A stretch of DNA of 64,000 nucleotides from the NCBI GenBank assembly GCA_016938655.1, contig JAFGUG010000026.1, positions 62,001 through 126,000 on the forward strand, written 5' to 3'. A program made the translations under genes and the position numbers. The stretch is from Thiotrichales bacterium. Lineage in GTDB: Bacteria > Pseudomonadota > Gammaproteobacteria > Thiomicrospirales > Thiomicrospiraceae. Each line of letters opens with the position of its first letter. Position 1 is the stretch's first letter. The notes beneath the pieces were generated by a model. It ran no database searches. It was not told the origin of the DNA and saw only the letters and a list, made by a program, of their open reading frames with translations. This document shows positions 28,383 through 37,864 of the stretch, piece after piece.

Positions 28383-31226
28383 ATGAACCTTTTAGCATTC
28401 AATCTACCGATTGTTGTGTTATTGCCCTTCTTTGGTGCCCTTCTTGTTGCATACTCAGCGAAGTTTAATCGTTTAGCTGCAGCTTATACAAGCGGTTTGG
28501 TAACCCTATTAAGTTTGGCTTTTCTCTTTCCTTCTATTGGCCAAGTCTTTGCTGGTGACACAATAATTCAAAGTTGGTCATGGGTTGAAAGTATCGGTCT
28601 GTTTTTTGCCTTCCGTTTAGATGGTCTTGCCCTGTTATTTGCACTAATGATTCTAATCATTGGTTTATTAGTCATTATCTATGCCCGTTATTACCTCTCT
28701 AAAAACGATTCGATGGGGCGTTTTTACGCCTATATGATGATGTTTATGGGTTCAATGCTCGGTATTGTGCTCTCTGAAAACGTTTTACAGTTGGTGATAT
28801 TCTGGGAACTCACCTCAATCACTTCTTTCTTACTGATTAGTTATTGGCAACACCGTAAAGACGCGCGTGAAGGTGCCAGAATGGCTTTAGCGGTTACTGG
28901 TGCAGGTGGTTTAGCGTTATTAGGGGGCGTTTTACTGTTAGGCCACATTGTAGGCAGTTATCAGTTAACCGATATCTTGGCGCAAGGCGATTTAATTCGT
29001 GGTCATGATCTGTATGAAGTGACTTTAATATTGGTGTTATTAGGCGTTTTCACCAAATCGGCTCAGTTCCCATTTCACTTCTGGTTACCGCACGCTATGG
29101 CGGCACCTACCCCTGTATCGGCTTATTTGCACTCTGCCACCATGGTTAAAGCAGGTATCTTCTTACTCGCCCGATTCTTCCCCGTTCTTTCAGGTACCGA
29201 TATCTGGACTTATTTAGTTGGCGGTGCCGGTATGATTACCTTATTGATTGGTGCCTATACCGCCTTGTTTAAACATGATTTAAAAGGCTTATTAGCGTAT
29301 TCCACCATCAGTCATTTAGGGTTGATTACCTTACTGTTTGGTTTTGGTACGCAGTTAGCGGCGGTGGCAGCGATTTTCCACATTATTAACCACGCAACGT
29401 TTAAAGCTTCTTTGTTTATGGTGGCCGGTATTATTGATCACGAAACCGGTACGCGTGATATGCGTAAGATCAATGGTTTGATTAAATACATGCCTCATAC
29501 AGCGGCATTAGCCATTATTGCTTCCTTAGCAATGGCGGGCGTGCCGTTATTAAACGGTTTCTTAAGTAAAGAGATGTTTTTTGCAGAAGCAGTGAGTGCG
29601 TCACAAGCGTCTATGTATGCTTGGGCAATACCGATACTAGTGACGGTTGCGGGTATTTTATCGGTTGCTTACTCTTTACGATTTATTCACGATGTATTCT
29701 TTAATGGTGAGCCAATTGGCTTAACAAAAACCCCGCATGAACCACCTCGTTTTATGAAGATTCCAGTCGATCTGTTGGTGATTATCTGTTTAGCGGTGGG
29801 GATTTTGCCAATGTATACCGTTGCCCCTATTTTAGCAGTGGCGGTGGCAGGCACTTTACAAGCTACGCCACCTGAATACAGTTTAGCGATTTGGCACGGT
29901 TTAAACCTACCGTTAATGATGAGTTTTGTGGCCTTGGTTGTTGGTGCTTTGATTTACTTTAACCGTGAGACTTTAATTCGAAATTATGAACGTCATGAAC
30001 ATATTGACGCCAAAGTGTATTTCATGAAATTGATGGATAAACTGATTCAATTCAGTATCGCGGTTAGTCGTCGTTTTGACAAAGGTTCATTACAGAACTC
30101 AGCCGCGTGGATTATCTTTGGATCGATTGTTATTTCAACGGTTGGTTTCTTAAGTTTCAATAGTGATTTATTGGGTGACCGAGCCTTAATGACGGCAGAT
30201 CCTGTCAGTATTATTGTGGTTTCTCTGTTAATCGTTGCCAGTATTATGACCGCTGTTTGGCATCGAAAACGCATTGTTAGTTTGGCTGTCATTGGTGTGG
30301 TTGGCTTGGTGATTGCGCTTATTTTTATTAAGTTCTCAGCACCTGATTTAGCGTTAACGCAAATTTCAGTTGAGATTGTGACCATTATTCTATTGTTGTT
30401 AGCTTTGTATTTCTTGCCACAAAAAACACCTAAAGAGACGGGTAAGTTGCGCATTTCAAGAGATCTTGGTTTAGCGGTGTTATCGGGTGTGGGTGTTACC
30501 TTGTTTACCATGATGGTGTTAAGTCGAGAGTTTGACCCTATCTCCTATTATTTCTTAAATAATAGTGTTCCTGGTGGCGGCGGAACTAACGTTGTAAACG
30601 TTATATTGGTTGATTTCCGTGGTTTTGATACCTTGGGTGAAATTGTGGTGTTGGCTTTAGCAGGCTTGGGTATTTTTGCCATGCTTCAAGGTTTAACTTT
30701 GCCAGCACCAGACAATGACATTAAAGGGCGTCTGTGGAGCCGTGACTCTCATCCAGTTATTTTGCAAACCTTTACCCGTTTAATGATGCCACTGATGATT
30801 ATGGTGGCTGTTTATATTTTCTTAAGAGGCCATAACTTACCAGGGGGCGGGTTTATAGCAGGCCTGATCGCTTCTGTGGCGTTAATCGTGATGTACCTAT
30901 CAAATGGTATTGAATGGACACAAAAACGTCTTACGGTTGATATGCACTTAGTGATTGGTTTTGGTCTGTTAATTGCCACCGCAACCGGTTTAGTGGCAAT
31001 GGGTCTGGGTTATCCATTCTTAACGTCCGCGTTTAGCCATATTCACTGGCCAATTGTTGGCGAGTTTGAAATTGCCAGTGCCATCGCTTTTGATTTAGGT
31101 GTGTTCTTAGTGGTTGTTGGTGCAACGGTAATGAGCTTAGTTCAACTGGGTCAATTGAGTACGGTGTCTCACAAACAACATCAAACCAATCAAGAAAAAC
31201 AAACCGTTGTGGGAGGGAATAACTAA
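28383..31226 (+). CDS. mrpA: Mrp Na+/H+ antiporter subunit A (MrpA-MrpB fusion)
   Basis: The 947-residue protein joins a NuoL-like MrpA part, with helices carrying FWELTSITSFLLISYW and FPFHFWLPHAMAAPTPVSAY, to a C-terminal MrpB-like part from about residue 790 (PVILQTFTRLMMPLMIMVAV, LPGGGFIAGLIASVALI). The fusion is typical of group 2 Mrp (Pha-type) systems. The complex exchanges Na+ (or K+) for H+ using the membrane potential. It heads a six-gene operon ending at 34285. A GCAGGCCTG copy lies in the gene at 30859. Confidence 0.95.
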   Translation: MNLLAFNLPIVVLLPFFGALLVAYSAKFNRLAAAYTSGLVTLLSLAFLFPSIGQVFAGDTIIQSWSWVESIGLFFAFRLDGLALLFALMILIIGLLVIIYARYYLSKNDSMGRFYAYMMMFMGSMLGIVLSENVLQLVIFWELTSITSFLLISYWQHRKDAREGARMALAVTGAGGLALLGGVLLLGHIVGSYQLTDILAQGDLIRGHDLYEVTLILVLLGVFTKSAQFPFHFWLPHAMAAPTPVSAYLHSATMVKAGIFLLARFFPVLSGTDIWTYLVGGAGMITLLIGAYTALFKHDLKGLLAYSTISHLGLITLLFGFGTQLAAVAAIFHIINHATFKASLFMVAGIIDHETGTRDMRKINGLIKYMPHTAALAIIASLAMAGVPLLNGFLSKEMFFAEAVSASQASMYAWAIPILVTVAGILSVAYSLRFIHDVFFNGEPIGLTKTPHEPPRFMKIPVDLLVIICLAVGILPMYTVAPILAVAVAGTLQATPPEYSLAIWHGLNLPLMMSFVALVVGALIYFNRETLIRNYERHEHIDAKVYFMKLMDKLIQFSIAVSRRFDKGSLQNSAAWIIFGSIVISTVGFLSFNSDLLGDRALMTADPVSIIVVSLLIVASIMTAVWHRKRIVSLAVIGVVGLVIALIFIKFSAPDLALTQISVEIVTIILLLLALYFLPQKTPKETGKLRISRDLGLAVLSGVGVTLFTMMVLSREFDPISYYFLNNSVPGGGGTNVVNVILVDFRGFDTLGEIVVLALAGLGIFAMLQGLTLPAPDNDIKGRLWSRDSHPVILQTFTRLMMPLMIMVAVYIFLRGHNLPGGGFIAGLIASVALIVMYLSNGIEWTQKRLTVDMHLVIGFGLLIATATGLVAMGLGYPFLTSAFSHIHWPIVGEFEIASAIAFDLGVFLVVVGATVMSLVQLGQLSTVSHKQHQTNQEKQTVVGGNN

Positions 31227-31624
31227 TGGAATGGTTAATTTCAATTTCAATTGGTGTTATGACCGCTGCAGGTGTGTTTTTAACCTTACGTGCTAGAACT
31301 TTTCCAGTGGTACTAGGGTTAACGTTATTAGCTTATGCAGTAAACGTTTTCTTATTTACGATGGGGCGTTTAAACAGTGGTTTACCAGCTGTTATAAACG
31401 ATGTGCAAACTCAGTATGCCGACCCATTACCACAAGCGTTGGTATTAACGGCAATTGTAATTGCGTTTGGTATGACGGCCTTTTTGATTGTTTTAGCGTT
31501 AAAAGCACGTTCTGAGTTAGGTAATGACCATGTTGATGGTATTCATTTAGCGAGTGATGAAGAGTCTTTAGAGCAGATAGTTCGGTCTAAAAAGGCGACA
31601 CAATCGGCAGGAGGAAAACGCTAA
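31226..31624 (+). CDS. mrpC: Mrp Na+/H+ antiporter subunit C
   Basis: This 132-residue protein has three membrane helices and is NuoK-like (ISIGVMTAAGVFLTLRA; YADPLPQALVLTAIVIAFGM). It overlaps the end of mrpA by one base and touches mrpD, so the genes are translationally coupled. It is part of the antiporter core. A hydrophilic tail of about 25 residues follows the last helix. Confidence 0.95.
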   Translation: MEWLISISIGVMTAAGVFLTLRARTFPVVLGLTLLAYAVNVFLFTMGRLNSGLPAVINDVQTQYADPLPQALVLTAIVIAFGMTAFLIVLALKARSELGNDHVDGIHLASDEESLEQIVRSKKATQSAGGKR

Positions 31625-33192
31625 TGTTACTTCAAACATTTATGCCTGTTTTGTTGCCATTAATCAGTGGTATTTTGGTTTTATTAGCCCGATCAGGTGG
31701 GCTTGGATTACAAAGAACGGTCAGCTTAATTGCGGTTGTTGCGCTGATTTTAGTCAATTTAAATGCCATGCAAATTGCGGTTCAACTTCCACCGCAAGTG
31801 TATGCGTTAGGTAACTGGGTGGCGCCATTTGGTATCGTTATGGTACTGGATAAGCTTTCTGCCACGTTAGTTTTAGTGACCTCTTTATTAGCGATGGCTG
31901 CCTTGTGGTATGCGGTAAGACAAAAAATTGATGAGCAAGGTTCGCATTTCCATGTGCTGTTCCATATTCAACTATTTGGTTTAAACGGTGCCTTTATGAC
32001 AGGCGACGTATTCAACCTTTTTGTTTTCTTTGAAGTTTTATTGTTAGCGTCTTATGGTTTGCTATTACACGGTGGCGGGCGATTAAAAACCCGAGCAGGC
32101 CTGCATTATGTGGCTTTAAACTTAGTGGGTTCAACGCTGTTTTTATTTGCAGTAGGGGCGTTATATGGCATCTTAGGCACGCTTAACTTGGCCGATATGG
32201 CGGTTAAAATTTCTACTTTATCACCTGAAGATCAAGGGGTGGTCGCTTCAGCAGGGTTAATGTTGCTATTGGTGTTTGGTATTAAAGCGGCGATGTTCCC
32301 ATTGTATTTATGGTTACCACAAGCTTACGCCAATACCACCGCTCCGGTTGCGGCCCTCTTTGCGATTATGACCAAAGTGGGTCTGTATGCCATTATTCGT
32401 ATTCACGGCACTCTATTTGGTGAACAAGCTGGTGATTTGGCTTTTATTCATATTCCTTGGGTACTTTGGTTAGGCTTAATTACGCTGTTTTTGGCAGCAT
32501 TAGGTGCAATTGCCTCTCGAAATTTACGTGAGCAAGTGGCTTATTTGGTTTTAGCTTCTGTGGCCACATTGTTGGTTGGTATTGGTATTAATAATGTTGA
32601 AGCGATGTCTGCGACTATTTTCTATCTCATCCACTCAACTCTCATTGCCGGAGCCATGTTCTTAATTGCGGATTGGGTTCGTCAAGGTCGTGGTTTAGTA
32701 CAAGACCAATTTATCAGTGCACATGCAATGCCAAATGCCATTTTAGTGGGCAGTATCTTTATGGTTGCGGCCATTGCAATGACCGGTTTACCGCCGCTAT
32801 CTGGTTTTATGGGTAAACTTTTAATTTTGTCGTCTGCGTTAACGCATCCACAATTCTTTTGGATTTTAGGCGTGGTATTGGTATCCGGTCTATTGATGAT
32901 TATTGCGATGGCCCGTGCAGGATCTTTGTTATTTTACAACGTACTACCCGAAGAAAAATGCCATACCATTGATGGTAAAGAGGTGTGTAATACACCAAAA
33001 ACCTTACCGTTAAATGGGGCGGCTTCTGTGATTGGTTTATTGTCGGTTGCCATTATTTTGGTGGTGTTTGCCAAACCGTTTCACGAATTTACCAGTTCGG
33101 CGGCGGCTCAGGTATTTGACAGCAGTTTATATCAGCAGCAGGTTTTACAGGTTAAATCCATTGCTAACCCACTTAAGGAGTTAGTCGAATGA
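31624..33192 (+). CDS. mrpD: Mrp Na+/H+ antiporter subunit D
   Basis: The 522-residue NuoN/NuoM-like subunit has about 14 membrane helices. FFEVLLLASYGLLLHG and FPLYLWLPQAYANTTAPVAA carry the proton-path glutamate and lysine region conserved in this family. It overlaps mrpE by 4 bases. A CAGGCCTGC copy at 32096-32103 encodes part of RAGLH. Confidence 0.95.
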   Translation: MLLQTFMPVLLPLISGILVLLARSGGLGLQRTVSLIAVVALILVNLNAMQIAVQLPPQVYALGNWVAPFGIVMVLDKLSATLVLVTSLLAMAALWYAVRQKIDEQGSHFHVLFHIQLFGLNGAFMTGDVFNLFVFFEVLLLASYGLLLHGGGRLKTRAGLHYVALNLVGSTLFLFAVGALYGILGTLNLADMAVKISTLSPEDQGVVASAGLMLLLVFGIKAAMFPLYLWLPQAYANTTAPVAALFAIMTKVGLYAIIRIHGTLFGEQAGDLAFIHIPWVLWLGLITLFLAALGAIASRNLREQVAYLVLASVATLLVGIGINNVEAMSATIFYLIHSTLIAGAMFLIADWVRQGRGLVQDQFISAHAMPNAILVGSIFMVAAIAMTGLPPLSGFMGKLLILSSALTHPQFFWILGVVLVSGLLMIIAMARAGSLLFYNVLPEEKCHTIDGKEVCNTPKTLPLNGAASVIGLLSVAIILVVFAKPFHEFTSSAAAQVFDSSLYQQQVLQVKSIANPLKELVE

Positions 33193-33680
33193 GAAAAATA
33201 CTCCCTCATCCAATTTTAAGTCTGACCTTATGGGTTGTTTGGTTGTTACTAAACAATACCGTTGCGCCTGGTCACATGGTTATGGGTGCCATTTTAGCGA
33301 TTGTTATTCCACTTTTAACCACGTCTTTTTGGGAAGAAAAAGTCTGTATCAGACATCCATTAACGCTTCTTAAATTTTTGGGTATTGTGCTTTGGGACAT
33401 TATGATTGCGAACGTGATTGTGGCTAAGTTGATTTTGGGTAATAAAAACACCTTACAACCTAAGTTTTTACACATTCCATTGGATTTAGAACACCCATTA
33501 GCAATCAGTTTATTGGCAAATACCATCTCTTTAACGCCTGGAACGGTTTCATGTGATTTAAGTGAAGATAAAAAAACCTTGCTGGTACATGGACTGCATG
33601 AAGAAGACCCTGAGGCAACCATCAACGAGATTAAACAACGCTACGAACAGCCCTTAAAGAAGGTATTTGAATCATGTTAG
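33189..33680 (+). CDS. mrpE: Mrp Na+/H+ antiporter subunit E
   Basis: The 163-residue protein has two or three N-terminal membrane helices and the MrpE core NTISLTPGTVSCDLSEDKKTLLVHGL (read in parts). It is an accessory subunit needed for full complex activity. It overlaps both neighbours by a few bases. Confidence 0.94.
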   Translation: MRKILPHPILSLTLWVVWLLLNNTVAPGHMVMGAILAIVIPLLTTSFWEEKVCIRHPLTLLKFLGIVLWDIMIANVIVAKLILGNKNTLQPKFLHIPLDLEHPLAISLLANTISLTPGTVSCDLSEDKKTLLVHGLHEEDPEATINEIKQRYEQPLKKVFESC

Positions 33681-33943
33681 AGTTAAGTTTACAAATAGGA
33701 TTCGTTTTAATCTCTATTGCTCTTATTTTGAGTTTTTATCGCTTAATTAAAGGGCCGAGTCAACCAGATAGAATTCTAGCCTTAGATACACTTTATATAA
33801 ACAGTATTGCGATATTGGTTTTGACAGGCATTTATTTAAAAAGCAGTGTCTACTTTGAGGCGGCTCTATTAATTGCTGTAATGGGCTTTGTGGGCACCGT
33901 AGCGTTAAGCAAATACCTGCTTCGCGGCGACATAATGGAATAA
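33674..33943 (+). CDS. mrpF: Mrp Na+/H+ antiporter subunit F
   Basis: The 89-residue protein has three membrane helices and the motif RLIKGPSQPDRILALDTL, diagnostic of MrpF/PhaF. It overlaps mrpE by 7 bases. Confidence 0.94.
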   Translation: MLELSLQIGFVLISIALILSFYRLIKGPSQPDRILALDTLYINSIAILVLTGIYLKSSVYFEAALLIAVMGFVGTVALSKYLLRGDIME

Positions 33944-33952
33944 GGATAAGCA

Positions 33953-34285
33953 ATGAGTGAGTGGACAGAAAACTTATTAGGTTTATTGATTTTAATTGGT
34001 GCGGTGTTTACCTTAATCGGATCCATTGGATTATTTAAACTGCCCGACTTTTATATGCGATTGCATGGTCCAACTAAAGCCAGCACTTTAGGCGTAGGGG
34101 CGATTTTAATTGCTTCAGTGATTTACTTTAGTACTAAACAAGATGCACTGAGTTTGCATGAAATATTAGTGACTTTATTCTTATTTATTACGGCACCGAT
34201 TGGCGCGCATTTAATGGCCAAAGCGGCCATTCATATTCAAGTTAATCAAATAAGTAAGACCAAAGAGTTTAGACCTAAAGATTAA
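33953..34285 (+). CDS. mrpG: Mrp Na+/H+ antiporter subunit G
   Basis: The 110-residue protein has three membrane helices and the MrpG block GLFKLPDFYMRLHGPTKAST. It is the last gene of the Mrp operon and is followed after 25 bases by a bidirectional terminator. Confidence 0.94.
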   Translation: MSEWTENLLGLLILIGAVFTLIGSIGLFKLPDFYMRLHGPTKASTLGVGAILIASVIYFSTKQDALSLHEILVTLFLFITAPIGAHLMAKAAIHIQVNQISKTKEFRPKD

Positions 34286-34310
34286 TTAAAACTTTATGAA
34301 TTTATAAAAC

Positions 34311-34349
34311 AAAAAAGCTCAGAAGAGTCAGATCTTTCTGAGCTTTTTT
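34311..34349. terminator. Bidirectional terminator between the Mrp operon and the lysine-rich gene
   Basis: Arms AAAAAAGCTCAGAA and TTCTGAGCTTTTTT form a perfect 14-base stem around an 11-base loop, with T runs on both strands. Confidence 0.92.
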
Positions 34350-34363
34350 ATAATTTTAAAAAA

Positions 34364-34567
34364 TTATTTGCTGGCTTTTTTAACTGCTTTTTTAGCGGCA
34401 ACTTTTACTTTTTTCTTACTGGTCAACTCTTTCTTAGCGACTTTTTTAGTCGCTGATTTAATCACATTTGCCGCTTCTTTTTTCTTGATGTCTTTTTTAG
34501 CTACGGCTTTTAGAGTGGCTTTTTTTGCTGCTTTTTTAATGATTTTTTTCGCAATCGCTTTTGCCAT
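34364..34567 (-). CDS. Lysine/alanine-rich histone H1-like protein
   Basis: This 67-residue protein is almost only Lys, Ala, Val, Ile, Thr and Ser, with repeated AKKxxKKA patterns like the tails of bacterial histone H1-like proteins (AlgP, HctB, Bordetella BpH1). A strong AAGGAAG ribosome site lies 7 bases before the ATG and a terminator lies 14 bases after the stop, so it is a real gene. Binding of DNA or RNA is inferred from composition. It is divergent from a small gene with its own lysine-rich tail. Confidence 0.8.
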   Translation of the reverse strand: MAKAIAKKIIKKAAKKATLKAVAKKDIKKKEAANVIKSATKKVAKKELTSKKKVKVAAKKAVKKASK

Positions 34568-34724
34568 GATGGACTTCCTTTTAATGAGGTTTATTTGTAA
34601 AAATTAATTACTATTAGTAATAAATTATAGATAATAATAAAGATTTCACTTTTAAATGTCAATAACATATTACTATTCTATATAATGTTAATAATATAAA
34701 AAATTGAATCAAGAGCCCCCAGTT

Positions 34725-35000
34725 ATGACATTTATCGAATTTAAAAAACATCTGTTAGATGCTGAAATTTCTTTACCAAAATTCAGCCATTTAATTAAAG
34801 TAAGTGAAAAAAACATTCAGTCCTATAAAAAAAAGGGGGTTATTCCTAACCCAATCGCAGTTGTTGTTGTCTGTTTTGTTGAGATGAAAAAAGCTGGTCT
34901 AGATTATAAAACGATTGTCGAAAACTTAGGATTGGAAGCCAAAACTAAAAAGGGTGCAGGTTTTGGAAAAAAATCCAAAGAAACTAAGTCTGAAAGTTAA
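34725..35000 (+). CDS. Small putative HTH protein with lysine-rich tail
   Basis: With ATG at 34725 the protein has 91 residues; a TTG seven codons upstream (34704) is possible but less likely. The first part (FIEFKKHLLDAEISLPKF, then VSEKNIQSYKKKGVIPN) looks like a helix-turn-helix of the Cro/XRE kind, followed by a helical block and a basic tail (KTKKGAGFGKKSKETK). I do not recognise the family. The upstream 157-base gap shared with the lysine-rich gene is strongly AT-rich and presumably holds both promoters. Confidence 0.65.
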   Translation: MTFIEFKKHLLDAEISLPKFSHLIKVSEKNIQSYKKKGVIPNPIAVVVVCFVEMKKAGLDYKTIVENLGLEAKTKKGAGFGKKSKETKSES

Positions 35001-35048
35001 AATTTTCTAAACTGTTTTTTTAGTTATCTCAATATTCAGTATAACTCT

Positions 35049-37757
35049 TTATTTGAAGGATGCTCTTATACGCTTTTCAATATCAACCACGGTATAAATT
35101 ATTAATCCGCCTAATAACACCATTCCCCATTGGGATAGAGTCAGTGGGGCGCTTCCAAATAAAGTATTCATGGTTGGAGAGTGGGTAAAAAATACCTGAA
35201 TTGCCGCCATAGTTGTTACCCCTGCTAATAACCAAGGGTTAGAAAAGAAGCCTATTTTGAACATAGAAAATTGCAAAGAACGGCAATTAAATAGATAAAA
35301 CATCTCCCCAAAGACAAAGATATTTACCGCGAGTGTTCGTGCGGTTTCGATAGACTGCCCTGCTTGTATTGCCCAAGTAAACAAACCATAAGCACCCGCT
35401 AGAAGAAGAGTGCTAACCGTTACAATACGAATCATGAGTTCTTTGTCAATAATTGGGCTGTTTGGCTTACGTGGTGGGCGATTCATTAAACCCGGTTCAC
35501 TTTTTTCAAAGGCCAACATTAATCCTAATAGTAGGGCGGTACTCATATTAATCCATAATATTTGCACTGGGGTAATGGGCAGCGTTAATCCAAAAATAAT
35601 AGCAGTCATAATCACCAGCCCTTCACCGGCATTTGTTGGTAACGTCCAAGTGATAAATTTCACTAAATTATCAAAAACGGAACGTCCCTCTTCAACCGCC
35701 GCCTCAATGGTTGCAAAATTATCATTCGTTAAGATCATGTCTGCCGCCTCTTTAGCAACTTCAGTCCCCCCTAAGCCCATTGCAATCCCAATATCGGCTT
35801 GTTTTAAAGCGGGTGCATCATTTACGCCATCACCCGTCATTGCAACGACATGACCTTTTGATTGTAACGCTTCGACTAAACGCAGTTTTTGTTCAGGGCT
35901 TACGCGTGCAAAAACGGCTGAATTAACGGCTACTTCAACCAATTGTTCATCGGTCAGTTCTGCCAAAGCGTGACCACTATAAGCATATTGAGTATTTTCT
36001 GCAGCACCTTTAAGGCCTATTTGTTTGGCAATAGCAGCAGCGGTTTTAACATGATCACCAGTAATCATCTTCACTTGAATACCGGCTTTTTGGCACGCTT
36101 TTACCGCAGAAATAGCTTCTTCTCTTGGGGGATCCATCATCGCTTGTAACCCAAGAAAGGTTAAGCCTGACTCTAAATCTGAATGACTCACCGTACTCAT
36201 ATCCGAACTGACTAACTTTTTAGCAAAGGCCAGCACTCGTAAGCCATTAGAAGCCATCAGGTCAATTTCTTTGTGGATACTATCGACATCCAAAGGGATA
36301 ATTGTATTATCGCTGTCTAAGGCGTTTAAACTGCGTTTAACGATACTTTCTACCGACCCTTTGACATAGATTATAGATTGTCCATCGGGTTGATGGTTTG
36401 TGTTGTGCAGGGTGGCCATATACTGATGTTGTGATTCAAATGGCAAAGTATCGATTCTAGGCAACGCTTTTTCTAATTCGCTTAAGTTTAAATCTGCCTT
36501 AAGTGCAGATGATATGAGCGCCGCTTCGGTTGGATCGCCGTCAATCTTCCACTGTAGATCTTGCTCTATCAGCCTTGAATCGTTGCACAATAAACCGGCT
36601 TTAAGAGTCTCTAATAAGGCAGAGTTTCCATGTGCGGTAAAAGGGTGCTCTTTAAATTGTATTTGACCAACTGGTGCATAACCCACTCCGGTTATTTGGT
36701 AGTGATTTTGTCCAGAAAACAGCTGCTGAACCGTCATCTGATTTTGCGTTAAGGTACCGGTTTTATCAGAACAGATAATGGTCGTGCTGCCTAAGGTTTC
36801 AACGGCAGGCATTTTACGAATAATGGCGTTACGAGCCGCCATTTTATTTACCCCAATTGCCAACATTATTGACATAGCAGCCGGCAAGCCCTCTGGAATT
36901 GCGCCGACAGCCAAAGCAACCGCTGCCATAAAGGTTTCTAAAAGAGGTTGACCGTGAAGCCAGCCTATAACAAAGGTCAGGCCTGCTAAGATTAAGATAA
37001 TTTTGAGCAGAAATTCGCTAAATTCACTGATTTTTTTGGTTAGGGGGGTGGCCATTGTTGTGGCATTGGCAATCAGGGTATTGATTTGACCGATTTCTGT
37101 GCCATCACCGATTTCTACTACCACACCCTTGGCTGTTCCATAGGTTACCAGTGTCGAAGAGTAGGCCATATTATCGCGATCGGCTAAGGGTGTTTCCAGT
37201 GTTAAGGGTGCTAGGTTTTTTTGTGATGCAACCGACTCACCTGTCAGGGCTGATTCGTCAATTTGTAACTCTCTGCACTGAATCAGACGTAAATCGGCAG
37301 GTACTTTATCCCCCGATTGCAATAAAACAATGTCTCCTAGCACCAGTTCAGATGCTGAAATCGCTATTTTTTTGCCGCCGCGGATAACATTGGCGCTACC
37401 TTCCATACTTTTTGCAAGAGCCTCTATGGCCTTAAGTGCTTTTGATTCTTGAACAAAGCCAACAATCGCATTGACTAAAATAACGCCAAAGATAACCCCA
37501 CTATCGACATACTCTTGCAGTAAAAAGGTGACAATGGCCGCGACTAATAAAATATAAACCAGCGGTTGATTAAATTGCAGTAAAAAGAGAACGAAAGGAC
37601 TTTGTCCTTTTTGAGGCGTGAGTCGATTTATGCCATATAGACGTTTACGCTCTTCAATTGCTAATCTATCTAGACCTTGTGAGACGTTTGTTTCTAGAAG
37701 TTGTTCGATATCTTCTAACGGATGTTGGTGCCAATGTTTTTCTCGTAGGTTTTCCAT
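35049..37757 (-). CDS. Cation-transporting P-type ATPase (type II, Ca2+/Na+-ATPase-like)
   Basis: The ATG at 37757 (MENLREKHWH) is preferred: a GGAG site lies just upstream and it matches usual N-termini, whereas the longer frame to 37988 adds an atypical extension. The 902-residue pump has the actuator motif TGES (172-175), PEGL in helix 4 (288-291), the phosphorylation site DKTGTLT with Asp331, and the hinge motif MTGDGVNDAPALKQADIG. The N-terminal cation ATPase domain (WHQHPLEDIEQLL) and C-terminal helices match the PacL/SERCA-like group. The ion cannot be fixed from sequence alone. A CAGGCCTGC copy lies at 36978. Confidence 0.92.
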   Translation of the reverse strand: MENLREKHWHQHPLEDIEQLLETNVSQGLDRLAIEERKRLYGINRLTPQKGQSPFVLFLLQFNQPLVYILLVAAIVTFLLQEYVDSGVIFGVILVNAIVGFVQESKALKAIEALAKSMEGSANVIRGGKKIAISASELVLGDIVLLQSGDKVPADLRLIQCRELQIDESALTGESVASQKNLAPLTLETPLADRDNMAYSSTLVTYGTAKGVVVEIGDGTEIGQINTLIANATTMATPLTKKISEFSEFLLKIILILAGLTFVIGWLHGQPLLETFMAAVALAVGAIPEGLPAAMSIMLAIGVNKMAARNAIIRKMPAVETLGSTTIICSDKTGTLTQNQMTVQQLFSGQNHYQITGVGYAPVGQIQFKEHPFTAHGNSALLETLKAGLLCNDSRLIEQDLQWKIDGDPTEAALISSALKADLNLSELEKALPRIDTLPFESQHQYMATLHNTNHQPDGQSIIYVKGSVESIVKRSLNALDSDNTIIPLDVDSIHKEIDLMASNGLRVLAFAKKLVSSDMSTVSHSDLESGLTFLGLQAMMDPPREEAISAVKACQKAGIQVKMITGDHVKTAAAIAKQIGLKGAAENTQYAYSGHALAELTDEQLVEVAVNSAVFARVSPEQKLRLVEALQSKGHVVAMTGDGVNDAPALKQADIGIAMGLGGTEVAKEAADMILTNDNFATIEAAVEEGRSVFDNLVKFITWTLPTNAGEGLVIMTAIIFGLTLPITPVQILWINMSTALLLGLMLAFEKSEPGLMNRPPRKPNSPIIDKELMIRIVTVSTLLLAGAYGLFTWAIQAGQSIETARTLAVNIFVFGEMFYLFNCRSLQFSMFKIGFFSNPWLLAGVTTMAAIQVFFTHSPTMNTLFGSAPLTLSQWGMVLLGGLIIYTVVDIEKRIRASFK

Positions 37758-37864
37758 GATGACTCCAATAAAGAGAACTATGAAACGGCTAATAATTATT
37801 AAGGTTAGAATAGCAAAGAAAGGACTAAACCCTTCATGATTCAGAATAATTTCACAGGGTAATA

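Noticed and set aside
30047-30511. Minus-strand open frame of 154 codons inside mrpA
   Set aside because: It is the complement of a clearly conserved Mrp coding sequence, has no ribosome site and no recognisable product.
35410-35853. Plus-strand open frame of 147 codons inside the P-type ATPase gene
   Set aside because: It lies opposite conserved ATPase motifs and has a composition typical of an antisense shadow.
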